Origin: CAWKPF01 sp963851415
Lineage (GTDB): Bacteria; Acidobacteriota; Thermoanaerobaculia; Multivoradales; Multivoraceae
Direction of reading: 5' to 3'
Assembly (NCBI GenBank): GCA_963851415.1
Contig: CAWKPF010000002.1
Location: 2,480,001-2,544,000, forward strand
DNA: 64,000 bases
Below the pieces are notes generated by a model. That model was not told the origin of the DNA and did no database searches. It saw only the letters and a list, made by a program, of their open reading frames with translations. Below are positions 51,291-59,990 of the stretch, piece after piece. How positions within the stretch are numbered: position 1 is the first letter of the stretch; each line of letters starts with the position of its first letter. Made by a program: the position numbers and the translations under genes.

Positions 51291-52271
51291 TCAGCCTCTC
51301 GTTGCGTCGAAACCAGTCTGCGACTCCGAACTCCCGCTCGCGAAGGGCGTCTCCGGGGTCGTGCCTTGTTGTTGGGTTCTCTCCAGGGGACTCGAAAAGC
51401 GCTCGCCCAACGGCTTGAGCACGATTCTTCGAGAGAAACGAAGATCGACCACGCCGAGTCCTTCGTATCGCTCGACGATCTGTGGAAGCAGTCGATCGAA
51501 GGTCTCGAGCTCACGTTCGCCGGTCGAGCCGGTCACTCGCACTACGAACGGTTTGTCCGATAGACGCAGCTCGAAGTCGTCGCGACCGAGGATAGCCACG
51601 GCAGACAGGCGGCGGTCGAGGCCACCAGGAGCACCCTCGAGTCTCGAGACCACCTCCAGAGCGGCACTCACGGAAGCGGGCGTGGTCCCGAGCCACTCGG
51701 CGGTCTCGATCCAGTCTGCGGGGGCGATCACCGTCACCGCCGGCTCGGCAGAGAGGAACGGCTCCTCCTGAAGGGTGGACACTGGAGAGATCACGTAGCC
51801 GCGATCGGTCAGCCAGAACTCACCTTCGTTGCTCAGCAATCGAGCCGAGGGCCGATACTCGACGACCTCGACCGACAGACGAGACGGAAGGCCCTTGCGC
51901 AATTGGACACCGCGAATCCAGGCATGTTCGGCGAGATCGTCCCGCACCCGATCCAGCGGCAGGGTGATCAAGTTCATTCCCCGATAGACGTCCAGGCGCT
52001 CGTCGAGCCATCCCTGGGGCACGCGGTCGAGCCCTGCATACTCGACCTCGTTGAGACCGAACACCGGAGAAGTGAGGGCCCACACGGCAAGAGTGACCGG
52101 GACCGCCATCACCACGACGATGCGAAGCGTGCGACGGAGGAAGGCGAGCATGGGGCGACGGCGCCGTCGCCGCGGTGCGTCCGGACGACGTCGAAAGAAC
52201 GCCTCCTGCATCTCTGCATGAAGCTCCTGTCCTCGGCGGCGTCGGGTGACGGCCGGTACGTCCTGCCTCAT
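51291..52271 (-). CDS. ftsQ: Cell division protein FtsQ (POTRA domain)
   Basis: 326 residues: a basic cytoplasmic N-terminus (RRRPDAPRRRRRRP), one membrane helix (IVVVMAVPVTLAVWAL), a POTRA domain (FGLNEVEYAGLDRVPQGWLD) and the FtsQ/DivIB beta domain (RGVQLRKGLPSRLSVEVVEY, WLTDRGYVISPVS). It joins the FtsB-FtsL complex in the periplasm to early division proteins. It overlaps murC by 4 bases; in E. coli murC-ddlB-ftsQ is the order, and ddlB is missing here. Confidence 0.93.
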   Translation of the reverse strand: MRQDVPAVTRRRRGQELHAEMQEAFFRRRPDAPRRRRRRPMLAFLRRTLRIVVVMAVPVTLAVWALTSPVFGLNEVEYAGLDRVPQGWLDERLDVYRGMNLITLPLDRVRDDLAEHAWIRGVQLRKGLPSRLSVEVVEYRPSARLLSNEGEFWLTDRGYVISPVSTLQEEPFLSAEPAVTVIAPADWIETAEWLGTTPASVSAALEVVSRLEGAPGGLDRRLSAVAILGRDDFELRLSDKPFVVRVTGSTGERELETFDRLLPQIVERYEGLGVVDLRFSRRIVLKPLGERFSSPLERTQQQGTTPETPFASGSSESQTGFDATRG

Positions 52272-53665
52272 GTCGCGGCCTCCACAGGAGCCGTCAACCG
52301 CTCAGACAACCGGTAGATGTCGCCTGCACCGAGGGTGAGGATGGCGTCCCCTTCGGCAACCCGACCTCGCAGCCGCTCCGGCATCTCTTGCCAGAGAGGG
52401 CAGTAGTCCACCCTTCGGTGGCCGCTCCGGCGCGCCGCGTCGACCACGAGCTGTGCAGTGACCCCTTCGATCGGCGCCTCTCGCGACGGGTAGATGTCCG
52501 TGACCCATGCTTCGTCGGCCAGCAGCAGGGCGCGCCCGAATCCGTCGGCCTGGTCACGCGTGCGACTGTAGAGGTGTGGCTGGAACACGGCGTGCAAGCG
52601 AGCCTTCGGAAAGACTCCACGGGCAGCCTTCAGGGTCGCCGACACCTCGGCGGGGTGATGGGCATAGTCGTCGATCACCTCGGCACCGAGGTACGTGCCC
52701 CGGCGCTCGAACCGTCGGTGAACTCCCTTGAAACCCCGGAGCGCATCGGCAATCACCGGGAACTCGAGACCGAGCGCGAGACCGACCGCGACCGCCGCGA
52801 GGGCGTTTTGTACGTTGTGGTCACCGGGAAGCGGAAGCTCGATGCGTCCCAGCTCACCCGAGCGAGCGTCGGTCACTGAGAAGGAGGAGCCCTCCTGGGT
52901 CCGCTCCGGGGTGCTCGCCGAGATCTCCGCCTGCGGAGAGAGCCCGTAGGTGACGACGCGACGCTCCGAGAGGCGAGGCAGAAGCTGCTGCACCCGAGGG
53001 TCGTCGAGGCAGAGGATCACCCGGCCGAAGAACGGCACCCGGCTCGCGAAGTCCACGAACGCGTCCTGGATCTCTTCGATCGACGCATAGGTGTCGAGAT
53101 GGTCCAGGTCGACCGTGGTGATCACCGCCACGATGGGCGCGAGACGAAGAAAGCTCCGATCGAACTCGTCAGCCTCAGCCACCAGGAAGTCGCTCTTCCC
53201 GTGTCGCGCACCCGTACCAGTGACCCTCAGGCGGCCGCCGACGATTACCGTCGGATCGAGGCCAGCCTCGGTCAACAAAGTGCCGATCAGCGACGTCGTC
53301 GTCGTCTTGCCGTGAGTGCCCGCAACGGCGATGCCGTACTTGAGACGCATCAGCTCGCCCAGCATCTCGGCACGTCGCACCACCGTGATGCCCGCCGCCC
53401 GCGCGGCCCGGACCTCCGGGTTGCCCTCGTCGATCGCCGAAGAGATCACGACCAGGTCGGTATCGGCGACGTGAGCTTCGTCGTGTCCGATGAACACCTC
53501 GACACCGAGTCGAGCCAGCCGATCGGTCGCCTCGCTGCGCACCAGATCGGAGCCGCTCACTGCCAGGTCGTAGTCGAGCAGAATCTCGGCGATGCCGCTC
53601 ATTCCTGCACCGCCGACTCCGACGAAGTGAACCCGTTCGAGACCCGCGAGAAGTTGGAACATCAT
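52268..53665 (-). CDS. murC: UDP-N-acetylmuramate--L-alanine ligase
   Basis: Adds L-Ala to UDP-MurNAc in the cytoplasm. 465 residues. HFVGVGGAGMSGIAEILLDY at the N-terminus binds UDP-MurNAc, GTHGKTTTTSLIGTLL is the ATP loop, VAEADEFDRSFLRLAPIVAV and DDYAHHPAEVSATLKA are the Mur-ligase invariant blocks, and FQPHLYSRTRD is typical of MurC. Its ATG overlaps the murG stop (ATGA), and its own stop overlaps ftsQ. Confidence 0.97.
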   Translation of the reverse strand: MMFQLLAGLERVHFVGVGGAGMSGIAEILLDYDLAVSGSDLVRSEATDRLARLGVEVFIGHDEAHVADTDLVVISSAIDEGNPEVRAARAAGITVVRRAEMLGELMRLKYGIAVAGTHGKTTTTSLIGTLLTEAGLDPTVIVGGRLRVTGTGARHGKSDFLVAEADEFDRSFLRLAPIVAVITTVDLDHLDTYASIEEIQDAFVDFASRVPFFGRVILCLDDPRVQQLLPRLSERRVVTYGLSPQAEISASTPERTQEGSSFSVTDARSGELGRIELPLPGDHNVQNALAAVAVGLALGLEFPVIADALRGFKGVHRRFERRGTYLGAEVIDDYAHHPAEVSATLKAARGVFPKARLHAVFQPHLYSRTRDQADGFGRALLLADEAWVTDIYPSREAPIEGVTAQLVVDAARRSGHRRVDYCPLWQEMPERLRGRVAEGDAILTLGAGDIYRLSERLTAPVEAAT

Positions 53666-54885
53666 GACCCGCTCCTCCCAGCCACCAGGGACTCGAGCCG
53701 ATCGGCGATCTGCGGGGCAGCGTCAGCCCGGGACAGTCGATGCGCTGCAAGGGCCATTTCAGATCGCCGAGCGTGTGACCCCAGAAGCCGTCCGAGCGCT
53801 GAGCTCAGTCCGTCCTCGGCGACTTCGGCTCGATCGCCACGGCCGTCCAGAGAAGCTGCCTCGAGGTTCGCTTCGTCCACGATCAACGCAGCGCCGCTCT
53901 CGACCAGCGCCAGGGCGTTGTCGCGCTGATGCCCTCCCGCGAGCGTCAGTGGCACCAGAATCGACGCACGACCCACGGCGCAGATCTCCGCCACGGTGAT
54001 CGCGCCGGCTCGGGACAGGATCAGATCGCTCTCCGCCATCGCCAGAGCGGGATCGTCGACGAACGGCACCAGTTCGAGGTCGACCCCCCGACTCGAAAGC
54101 TCCTCGAGAGGACCACCGAAGGCGTCTCGGTAGGCCTGCTCGGCCTCCGCCACCCGCTCGCGGCCCGTCTGGTGAACGACTCGGACGGGCTGCTCGGGAA
54201 GCTCCGCCAACGCCCGCGGCACCGAGCGATTGAGAACCGCAGAGCCCTGGCTCCCACCGAGCACCAGAAGTGTCGGAATCGCCAACTCGTTTCGACTGGC
54301 TTGCTGCTCGAAGAAGGCCCGGCGTACCGGCACTCCCGTGCGCCAGGTCGGGCACTTCAATTGACGAGCGGCACTCTCGAAGGCAATGGCCGCGCCCTGG
54401 CTCACTCGACTCAGCCAGCGATTGGCGAAACCGACCGCGGCATTGGGTTCCACGAGCAATACCGGACGCCCCGCCAGCCGAGCACCCAGCACGGTGGGCG
54501 CCGAGACGAAACTACCGGTGCCCAGCACCACGGCGGCACCGAGTCGCCGAACCAGCCCGCGAGCCGAGAGACTCGAGGAGAGGAGGACGGCAAGAGCTCG
54601 CAACCGAGCCGCGATCCCGCGACCCACCAACGGTAGGGCCGAAATGGCGAAGAACGGAACGCCTCGCTCTTGCGCCAGGCGAGCCTCGATCCCCGTGGCG
54701 GTGCCGACGAACCCGACCCACCAGCCGCGCAGCGCGAGCTCCTCCGCGACGGCCAGGGCCGGAAACACGTGACCGCCGCTCATTCCCCCGGCCATCAGCG
54801 CCCGTCTCTTCGGAGGCGTCGACTCGAAGCTCACGCCCAGAGTGGGCGGAGCCGAAGGATCGATGGTGGGACGCAGGGACATCAT
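53662..54885 (-). CDS. murG: UDP-GlcNAc:undecaprenyl-PP-MurNAc-pentapeptide transferase (lipid II synthase)
   Basis: Peripheral inner-membrane GT28 enzyme that makes lipid II from lipid I. 407 residues. The first G-loop reads AGGMSGGHVFPALAVAEELA where most have GGTGGHxxP; the second is LLVLGGSQGSAVLNRSVPRA; the donor site block DLILSRAGAITVAEICAVGR and ILVPLTLAGGHQRDNALALV are conserved. The changed first loop keeps its glycines and His, so activity is expected. About 40 extra N-terminal residues precede the fold. ATG 54885 overlaps the ftsW stop by 4 bases. Confidence 0.96.
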   Translation of the reverse strand: MMSLRPTIDPSAPPTLGVSFESTPPKRRALMAGGMSGGHVFPALAVAEELALRGWWVGFVGTATGIEARLAQERGVPFFAISALPLVGRGIAARLRALAVLLSSSLSARGLVRRLGAAVVLGTGSFVSAPTVLGARLAGRPVLLVEPNAAVGFANRWLSRVSQGAAIAFESAARQLKCPTWRTGVPVRRAFFEQQASRNELAIPTLLVLGGSQGSAVLNRSVPRALAELPEQPVRVVHQTGRERVAEAEQAYRDAFGGPLEELSSRGVDLELVPFVDDPALAMAESDLILSRAGAITVAEICAVGRASILVPLTLAGGHQRDNALALVESGAALIVDEANLEAASLDGRGDRAEVAEDGLSSALGRLLGSHARRSEMALAAHRLSRADAAPQIADRLESLVAGRSGS

Positions 54886-55973
54886 GTGTGCTGAGAGATA
54901 TTGAGCAGGAGTCCGCAGGAGGCCAGGGTCACGAAGAGAGACGATCCGCCGTAGGAGAGAAAGGGCAAGGTCATCCCGGTGACCGGAACGAGTCCAATCG
55001 TGATCGAGATGTTCAGAAGGGCCTGCATGCTCAGGTAGGCGGTCAGGCCCCACGCCAGGTACCGACCGAAGTCGTCCGGTGCACGGTCTCCCGCCAGGAG
55101 TCCCCGCCACAGGAAGACCCCGAACAGCATGACCACCGAGACCGCACCCAGGAACCCCAGCTCCTCACACAGGATTGCGTAGATGAAGTCACTGTTCGCC
55201 ATCGGAAGGAAGTCGAGCTTCTGACCGCCCTGACCGAGCCCCCTTCCCAGGAGCCCACCGGACCCCACGGCGATCAACGACTGATGCAACTGATAGCCCT
55301 GGCCGAGGGGATCTCGCTCCGGATCGATGAAGGCAGTCAATCGGGCCAACCGATAGGAAGAAGTCGCGACCACGATGCCGAGCGCGGGTGCCAGGAGCAG
55401 CCCCGCCAGAAACACGAAGCGAAACGCCAGACCCCCGAGAAAGAGCATCACCCCGGCCAGTGCAATCAAGACCAGCGCGGTTCCGAAGTCGGGCTCGAGA
55501 ATGATCAGGACGCTGATCACACTCAAGGCCAACACACTGGGAATCAAAACGAACGGGGTGTTGATGCGGTCCCACTTGCGATCGATCTGATAGGCCAGGA
55601 AGATCACCAGCGCCGGTTTCGCGAACTCCGAGGGTTGGATCGAGAACCCGGCAACGAACAGCCAGCGCTGGACTCCGTTCAGGGCAGGCGCACGCAGAAC
55701 CAGCACCAGCAGCGCAGCCACTGCCGCCATCAGCCCATAGACGACGACCGGGCGGCGCAACACGCGATAGTCGATCCACATCGCTCCGATCATGGCGGCG
55801 ACTCCGGCGACCAGAGCGACGAGCTGCTTGGTGAGAGCACTGAGCCCGAGCACCGGAGCGTCACCGATGGCGCTCCCGCCGACGCTGGCCGAGTACACGA
55901 TCACGATCCCGAGGCCGGTCAGCAGCACGATGCTGGCGAACAGCACCCGGTCGAAGGAGAGCCGTCTAGCCAT
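54882..55973 (-). CDS. ftsW: Lipid II polymerase / divisome SEDS protein FtsW
   Basis: SEDS glycosyltransferase that works with FtsI in septal peptidoglycan synthesis. 363 residues, ten or so membrane helices. FSIQPSEFAKPALVIFLAYQ, ILEPDFGTALVLIALAGVML, GYQLHQSLIAVGSGGLLGRG, LGQGGQKLDFLPMANSDFIY and LPFLSYGGSS are signature blocks. ATG 55973 is supported by the ribosome site GGGAGGG 7 bases upstream, inside the murD end (8-base overlap). Confidence 0.96.
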   Translation of the reverse strand: MARRLSFDRVLFASIVLLTGLGIVIVYSASVGGSAIGDAPVLGLSALTKQLVALVAGVAAMIGAMWIDYRVLRRPVVVYGLMAAVAALLVLVLRAPALNGVQRWLFVAGFSIQPSEFAKPALVIFLAYQIDRKWDRINTPFVLIPSVLALSVISVLIILEPDFGTALVLIALAGVMLFLGGLAFRFVFLAGLLLAPALGIVVATSSYRLARLTAFIDPERDPLGQGYQLHQSLIAVGSGGLLGRGLGQGGQKLDFLPMANSDFIYAILCEELGFLGAVSVVMLFGVFLWRGLLAGDRAPDDFGRYLAWGLTAYLSMQALLNISITIGLVPVTGMTLPFLSYGGSSLFVTLASCGLLLNISQHT

Positions 55974-57441
55974 GCTGACCCTCCCCATATGAAACACGCA
56001 GGGCATGAACCAGTTGCTGAAACGTTTCGCCCCGATCCACGAAGTCACGAAACTGGTCGAAGCTCGCGCAAGCGGGAGAGAGCAGCACGACGTCGCCGGG
56101 CTGGGCGGCGCTGGCAGCCCATTGCACCGCACGCTCGAGCGTCTCTGCCATGCGAGTCGGCGCCACCGAGCCGAGGACTCGCTCGAACTCCGGGGCGGCC
56201 TCTCCGATCAGATAGAGGCATCTGACCTTGCTCTCCACCGCTGACCGAAGCTCGGCGATCTCCGTGTCCTTGCTGCGGCCACCCAGAATGAGATGGACCG
56301 TGCCGTCCTCGAAGCCTTCGAGCGCACGCTCGGTCGCAGCGACGTTGGTCCCCTTGGAATCGTCGATCCAGGACACACCCGCATACTCGATCACCCGCTG
56401 CATACGGTGGGGAAGCCCCCGGAACGAGGCGAGGGCCGAGCTCAGCTCGGAGGCTTCGCACCGGAAAGCCTCGAGCCCAGGCACGAGCGCGAGGGACCGA
56501 GCCGTCAGGACCGCAGCCATGGCGTTCTCGAGGTTGTGCTGACCGACCAACGGGACACTCGATACCCGAAACAGCTCGGTGGGTGTCCCCTCTCCCACCT
56601 CGAGCACACGATCGGCAGCGAGATAGCAGCCGTCCTCGACCTCCTGCTCGAGTGAGAAGTTCCGTCGCCGTACGGCAGGAAGCTCGGCCCGGGGCGGATC
56701 TGCTGCGTTGAGCACGGCGAGGTCTCCGTCACCCTGCCGCTGGAAGATCCGTTCTTTCGCTCGGCGATACTCCTCGAGTCCGTCATAGCGATCGAGGTGA
56801 TCGGGCGCCACGTTCAGCAGGACGGAGACGTCGGGTCGGAATGAATCGACACTCTCGAGCTGGAAGCTCGACAGCTCGAGCACGAACACCCTCCCGGGAT
56901 CGCCGTCGACACGGTCGCACATCGGCACTCCGATGTTGCCGCAGACCTCGACCCTGTGACCCGCAGCTGCCAGCAGATGGCCGGTCAGTGCGGTCGTGGT
57001 GCTCTTGCCATTGCTGCCGGTGATCGCGATCAAGGCACCGAAGTCGTCTCCGAGTGCGCGGTAGGCCAGCTCCACCTCGGCCAGCACCTCCACGCCGCGA
57101 TCCAGGGCATCCTGAATCAGGGGACGCTTGCGGGGCACCCCGGGGCTGAGCACGACGGCGTCGACACCTTCTGGCACGCGCCGCAGGGTCTCGCCCGAGC
57201 GAAGCTCGAACGATGCCTCGCCCCGAGACCCGGCGAGCTCCTCGAGATCGCGGTGCATCCCGATCGCACCCTCATCGTGCGCGATCACCGAGACTCCCCG
57301 AGAGAGCAAGAGGCGGGCCGCGGCCCGACCCGAGCGCCCCAGTCCATAAACCAGAACGCAGTGCCAGCCCTCTCGATCGAGCCGAGGACGATCGGATCGA
57401 GTGCGAGATGTCGAGGATCGGGCAAAAGCGGGAACGGGCAA
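55966..57441 (-). CDS. murD: UDP-N-acetylmuramoyl-L-alanine--D-glutamate ligase
   Basis: Adds D-Glu to UDP-MurNAc-L-Ala. 491 residues from a TTG start with a GAGG site upstream. VLVYGLGRSGRAAARLLLSR is the N-terminal UDP-binding Rossmann part, IAITGSNGKSTTTALTGHLL the ATP loop, LELSSFQLESVDSFRPDVSV and LLNVAPDHLDRY the ligase core, and WIDDSKGTNVAATERALEGF the C-terminal block. The first 20-odd residues are basic and may not be translated. 6 bases after mraY. Confidence 0.96.
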   Translation of the reverse strand: MPVPAFARSSTSRTRSDRPRLDREGWHCVLVYGLGRSGRAAARLLLSRGVSVIAHDEGAIGMHRDLEELAGSRGEASFELRSGETLRRVPEGVDAVVLSPGVPRKRPLIQDALDRGVEVLAEVELAYRALGDDFGALIAITGSNGKSTTTALTGHLLAAAGHRVEVCGNIGVPMCDRVDGDPGRVFVLELSSFQLESVDSFRPDVSVLLNVAPDHLDRYDGLEEYRRAKERIFQRQGDGDLAVLNAADPPRAELPAVRRRNFSLEQEVEDGCYLAADRVLEVGEGTPTELFRVSSVPLVGQHNLENAMAAVLTARSLALVPGLEAFRCEASELSSALASFRGLPHRMQRVIEYAGVSWIDDSKGTNVAATERALEGFEDGTVHLILGGRSKDTEIAELRSAVESKVRCLYLIGEAAPEFERVLGSVAPTRMAETLERAVQWAASAAQPGDVVLLSPACASFDQFRDFVDRGETFQQLVHALRVSYGEGQHG

Positions 57442-57447
57442 GAGAAA

Positions 57448-58524
57448 CTACCTCAGCTTCAGAGTCGAGAGACTGATCAAGGCAAAGACCAGGGCCACGA
57501 TCCAGAGACGGACCGTCACCTTCGGCTCACTCCACCCGGCGAGCTCGAAGTGGTGGTGGAGCGGAGCCATGCGCAGCACTCGGCGCCCAGTGAGCTTGAA
57601 CGAGGTCACCTGAACGATCACCGAGATCGCCTCGAGAACGAACAGCCCACCCACCAGGACGAGAAGGATCTCCTGTTTGGAGACTACCGCGATCGTGCCG
57701 AGAGCGCCTCCGATGCCGAGCGAGCCGACGTCGCCCATGAACACCTCTGCTGGATGGCAGTTGTACCAGAGGAACCCGACACTGGCACCGACCAGGGCAC
57801 CGCAGAAGATCGCCACCTCTCCGACACCAGGCACGTAGGCCACCTGGAGGTAGCCGGAAACCACGGAATTGCCGGCAATGTACGTCAGGGCCGTATACGC
57901 GGTCGCCGCGATCAAGGTAGCGCCGATCGCGAGACCGTCGAGGCCGTCGGTGAAGTTCACTGCGTTCGAGGTCCCGGTCAGCACGAGCACCACGAAGGGA
58001 ACATAGAAGACACCGAGGTCTGCCACCAGATTCTTGAAGAAGGGAAAGGTGAGACGGGGGTCGATCTCGGTGAACATCAGCAACCCGACTCCGAGACCCG
58101 ACGCAACCAGCACGAGCAGCCCGAACTTGGCCCGGATACTCAAACCGTCATGAGACCTGCGGCTGACCTTCAGGTAGTCGTCCGCGAACCCGACTGCGGC
58201 AAAGCCGGTCGTAGCGGCCAGCGTCAGCCACACATAGACGTTGGTGAGATCTGCCCAGAGCAGGGTCGGCACCACGACCGAGATGACGATGAGCACACCC
58301 CCCATGGTGGGCGTCCCCTGCTTCTCGAGATGGCTCTCGGGACCCACGTCCCGAATGTTCTGGCCCACCGACAGGTGACGAAGCCAACGAATGGTGGCCG
58401 GTCCGAGAATCAGGGACAAGACCATGGCGAAGAGGGCAGCCAGCGCGGTGCGGAAGGTGATGTATTGAAAGACGTTGAATACACCGAAACGCTCACTGAG
58501 AGGGTAGAGAAGGTGATAGAGCAC
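57448..58524 (-). CDS. mraY: Phospho-N-acetylmuramoyl-pentapeptide transferase
   Basis: Inner-membrane enzyme that makes lipid I on undecaprenyl phosphate. 358 residues, ten helices. HLEKQGTPTMGGVLIV, the acidic VGFADDYLKVSRRSHDGLS, NAVNFTDGLDGLAIG, NCHPAEVFMGDVGSLGIGGA and RVLRMAPLHHHFELAGWSE (HHH motif) are complete. GTG 58524 shares one base with the murF stop (TAGTG), so translation is coupled. Confidence 0.97.
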   Translation of the reverse strand: MLYHLLYPLSERFGVFNVFQYITFRTALAALFAMVLSLILGPATIRWLRHLSVGQNIRDVGPESHLEKQGTPTMGGVLIVISVVVPTLLWADLTNVYVWLTLAATTGFAAVGFADDYLKVSRRSHDGLSIRAKFGLLVLVASGLGVGLLMFTEIDPRLTFPFFKNLVADLGVFYVPFVVLVLTGTSNAVNFTDGLDGLAIGATLIAATAYTALTYIAGNSVVSGYLQVAYVPGVGEVAIFCGALVGASVGFLWYNCHPAEVFMGDVGSLGIGGALGTIAVVSKQEILLVLVGGLFVLEAISVIVQVTSFKLTGRRVLRMAPLHHHFELAGWSEPKVTVRLWIVALVFALISLSTLKLR

Positions 58525-59990
58525 TACGCGCCCTCCTGCCCGGCAGGAGCCGAATCCGCGGTCAGCGCTTCGACGACCCGCTCCAGACCGACACCGCGGG
58601 AGCCCTTCACCAGCACCACATCACCGGCCTCGAGGCGGGGAGCGAGCCACGCGCGCGCTGCATCGGCATCTGCGACCCAATGGGTCTCGCCGGCGCCTTC
58701 GGCGCCCTCGGCCGCCTCGACCAGATGCCGAGCCAGCTCGCCGACTCCCAGCACCAGCTCGTAGCCCAGACCCGCGGCTACGGCTCCGACCTCGCGGTGC
58801 AGGGAGGCGGCATCGCGGCCGAGCTCGAGCATCTCTCCCAGCACGCAGAGGTGACGGTTTCCCGCAAGGTTCAGTGCGGCCTCGAGCGCTCGCACGGTGG
58901 CATCGGGATTGGCGTTGTAGCTGTCATCGATCACCGTCAGCCCACTCGCGGTGGTGACGATCTCGCCTCTCCCCGACGAGGGCGCCAACGAGCCGGCGCG
59001 CGCTACGACCTCGTCGAGCCCCAGACCCAGTACCCGGGCACAGGCGGCCGCTGCCACGAAGTTCTCGACATTGACTGAGCCGTGTACCGGTAACTCGACC
59101 GGGATCTGGACGGGCTCTGCGTCGATGCAATCCGTGAGCAGGAGGCGACTTCCCGCTCGACCGTCATGCAGGGGCTCGATTCGCGAAGCGGCGAGGCCGA
59201 GCTCTCGCTGCGCGGGCGCACCTGACTCCTCGGCCGCAAACCAGACGACGGTTACGGTCGGGTCACGCTCGATGCGATGCCGCTCCGTCACGCGGACCAC
59301 CTCCGGATCGGCAGCGTTGGCGACGATGACGCCCCCCTTTGCCAGTCCGGCGAAGAGACCCGCCTTGGCCTCAGCAATCGCCTCCAGACCTGCAGACTCG
59401 TCTTCCCTCTGAAATCCCTCGAGATGGGCCAGTCGCACGTTGAGCAGCACGGCGATGTCGGGACGACCGAGCTCGCTCACTCCGGCGAGCTCTCCCGGGG
59501 TCGACATCCCCATCTCCGCGATCATCCATTCGGTGTCATCGGGAATCCCCAGCAGTGCCATGGGGAATCCGTAGAGGTTGTTCAGGTTCCCTGGGCTCCC
59601 GGCAACGTGCGGCCGTGGGGCCAGCAGGTGAACCAGGTACTCCTTGGTCGTGGTCTTCCCGGCAGAGCCGGAGATCCCCACCAGTACCTGCGGCACCTGC
59701 GTCCTCACCCATCGGGTCAGCTCGTGCAACGCCTGGAAGGCATCCTCCACACGGATCAGTGAACCGGAGGAGACCTGCTCGAACTGGGCGCCGACCTCGA
59801 TCACGGCGCCGGCCGCTCCGCGCTCGAATGCCGAGGCGACGAAGCGATGTCCGTCGGTCTGCTCGCCCGAGAGCGCAAAGAACAATTCGCCTCCGAGCAC
59901 GCGGCGGGAATCGAGCGCGGCACCGTCGAAAACGGCGTCGGGGGGGCCCTGGATCAGCTCACCTGACATTGCTTTCGCAGCCTCATCCAT
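58524..59990 (-). CDS. murF: UDP-N-acetylmuramoyl-tripeptide--D-alanyl-D-alanine ligase
   Basis: Adds D-Ala-D-Ala to the tripeptide. 488 residues from ATG 59990 (a TTG at 60005 would add five). DSRRVLGGELFFALSGEQTD, LVGISGSAGKTTTKEYLVHL, EMGMSTPGELAGVSELGRPD, VLLNVRLAHLEGF and TVIDDSYNANPDATVRALEA are its blocks. The start overlaps the murE end by 8 bases. The D-Ala-D-Ala ligase it depends on is not in the window. Confidence 0.97.
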   Translation of the reverse strand: MDEAAKAMSGELIQGPPDAVFDGAALDSRRVLGGELFFALSGEQTDGHRFVASAFERGAAGAVIEVGAQFEQVSSGSLIRVEDAFQALHELTRWVRTQVPQVLVGISGSAGKTTTKEYLVHLLAPRPHVAGSPGNLNNLYGFPMALLGIPDDTEWMIAEMGMSTPGELAGVSELGRPDIAVLLNVRLAHLEGFQREDESAGLEAIAEAKAGLFAGLAKGGVIVANAADPEVVRVTERHRIERDPTVTVVWFAAEESGAPAQRELGLAASRIEPLHDGRAGSRLLLTDCIDAEPVQIPVELPVHGSVNVENFVAAAACARVLGLGLDEVVARAGSLAPSSGRGEIVTTASGLTVIDDSYNANPDATVRALEAALNLAGNRHLCVLGEMLELGRDAASLHREVGAVAAGLGYELVLGVGELARHLVEAAEGAEGAGETHWVADADAARAWLAPRLEAGDVVLVKGSRGVGLERVVEALTADSAPAGQEGA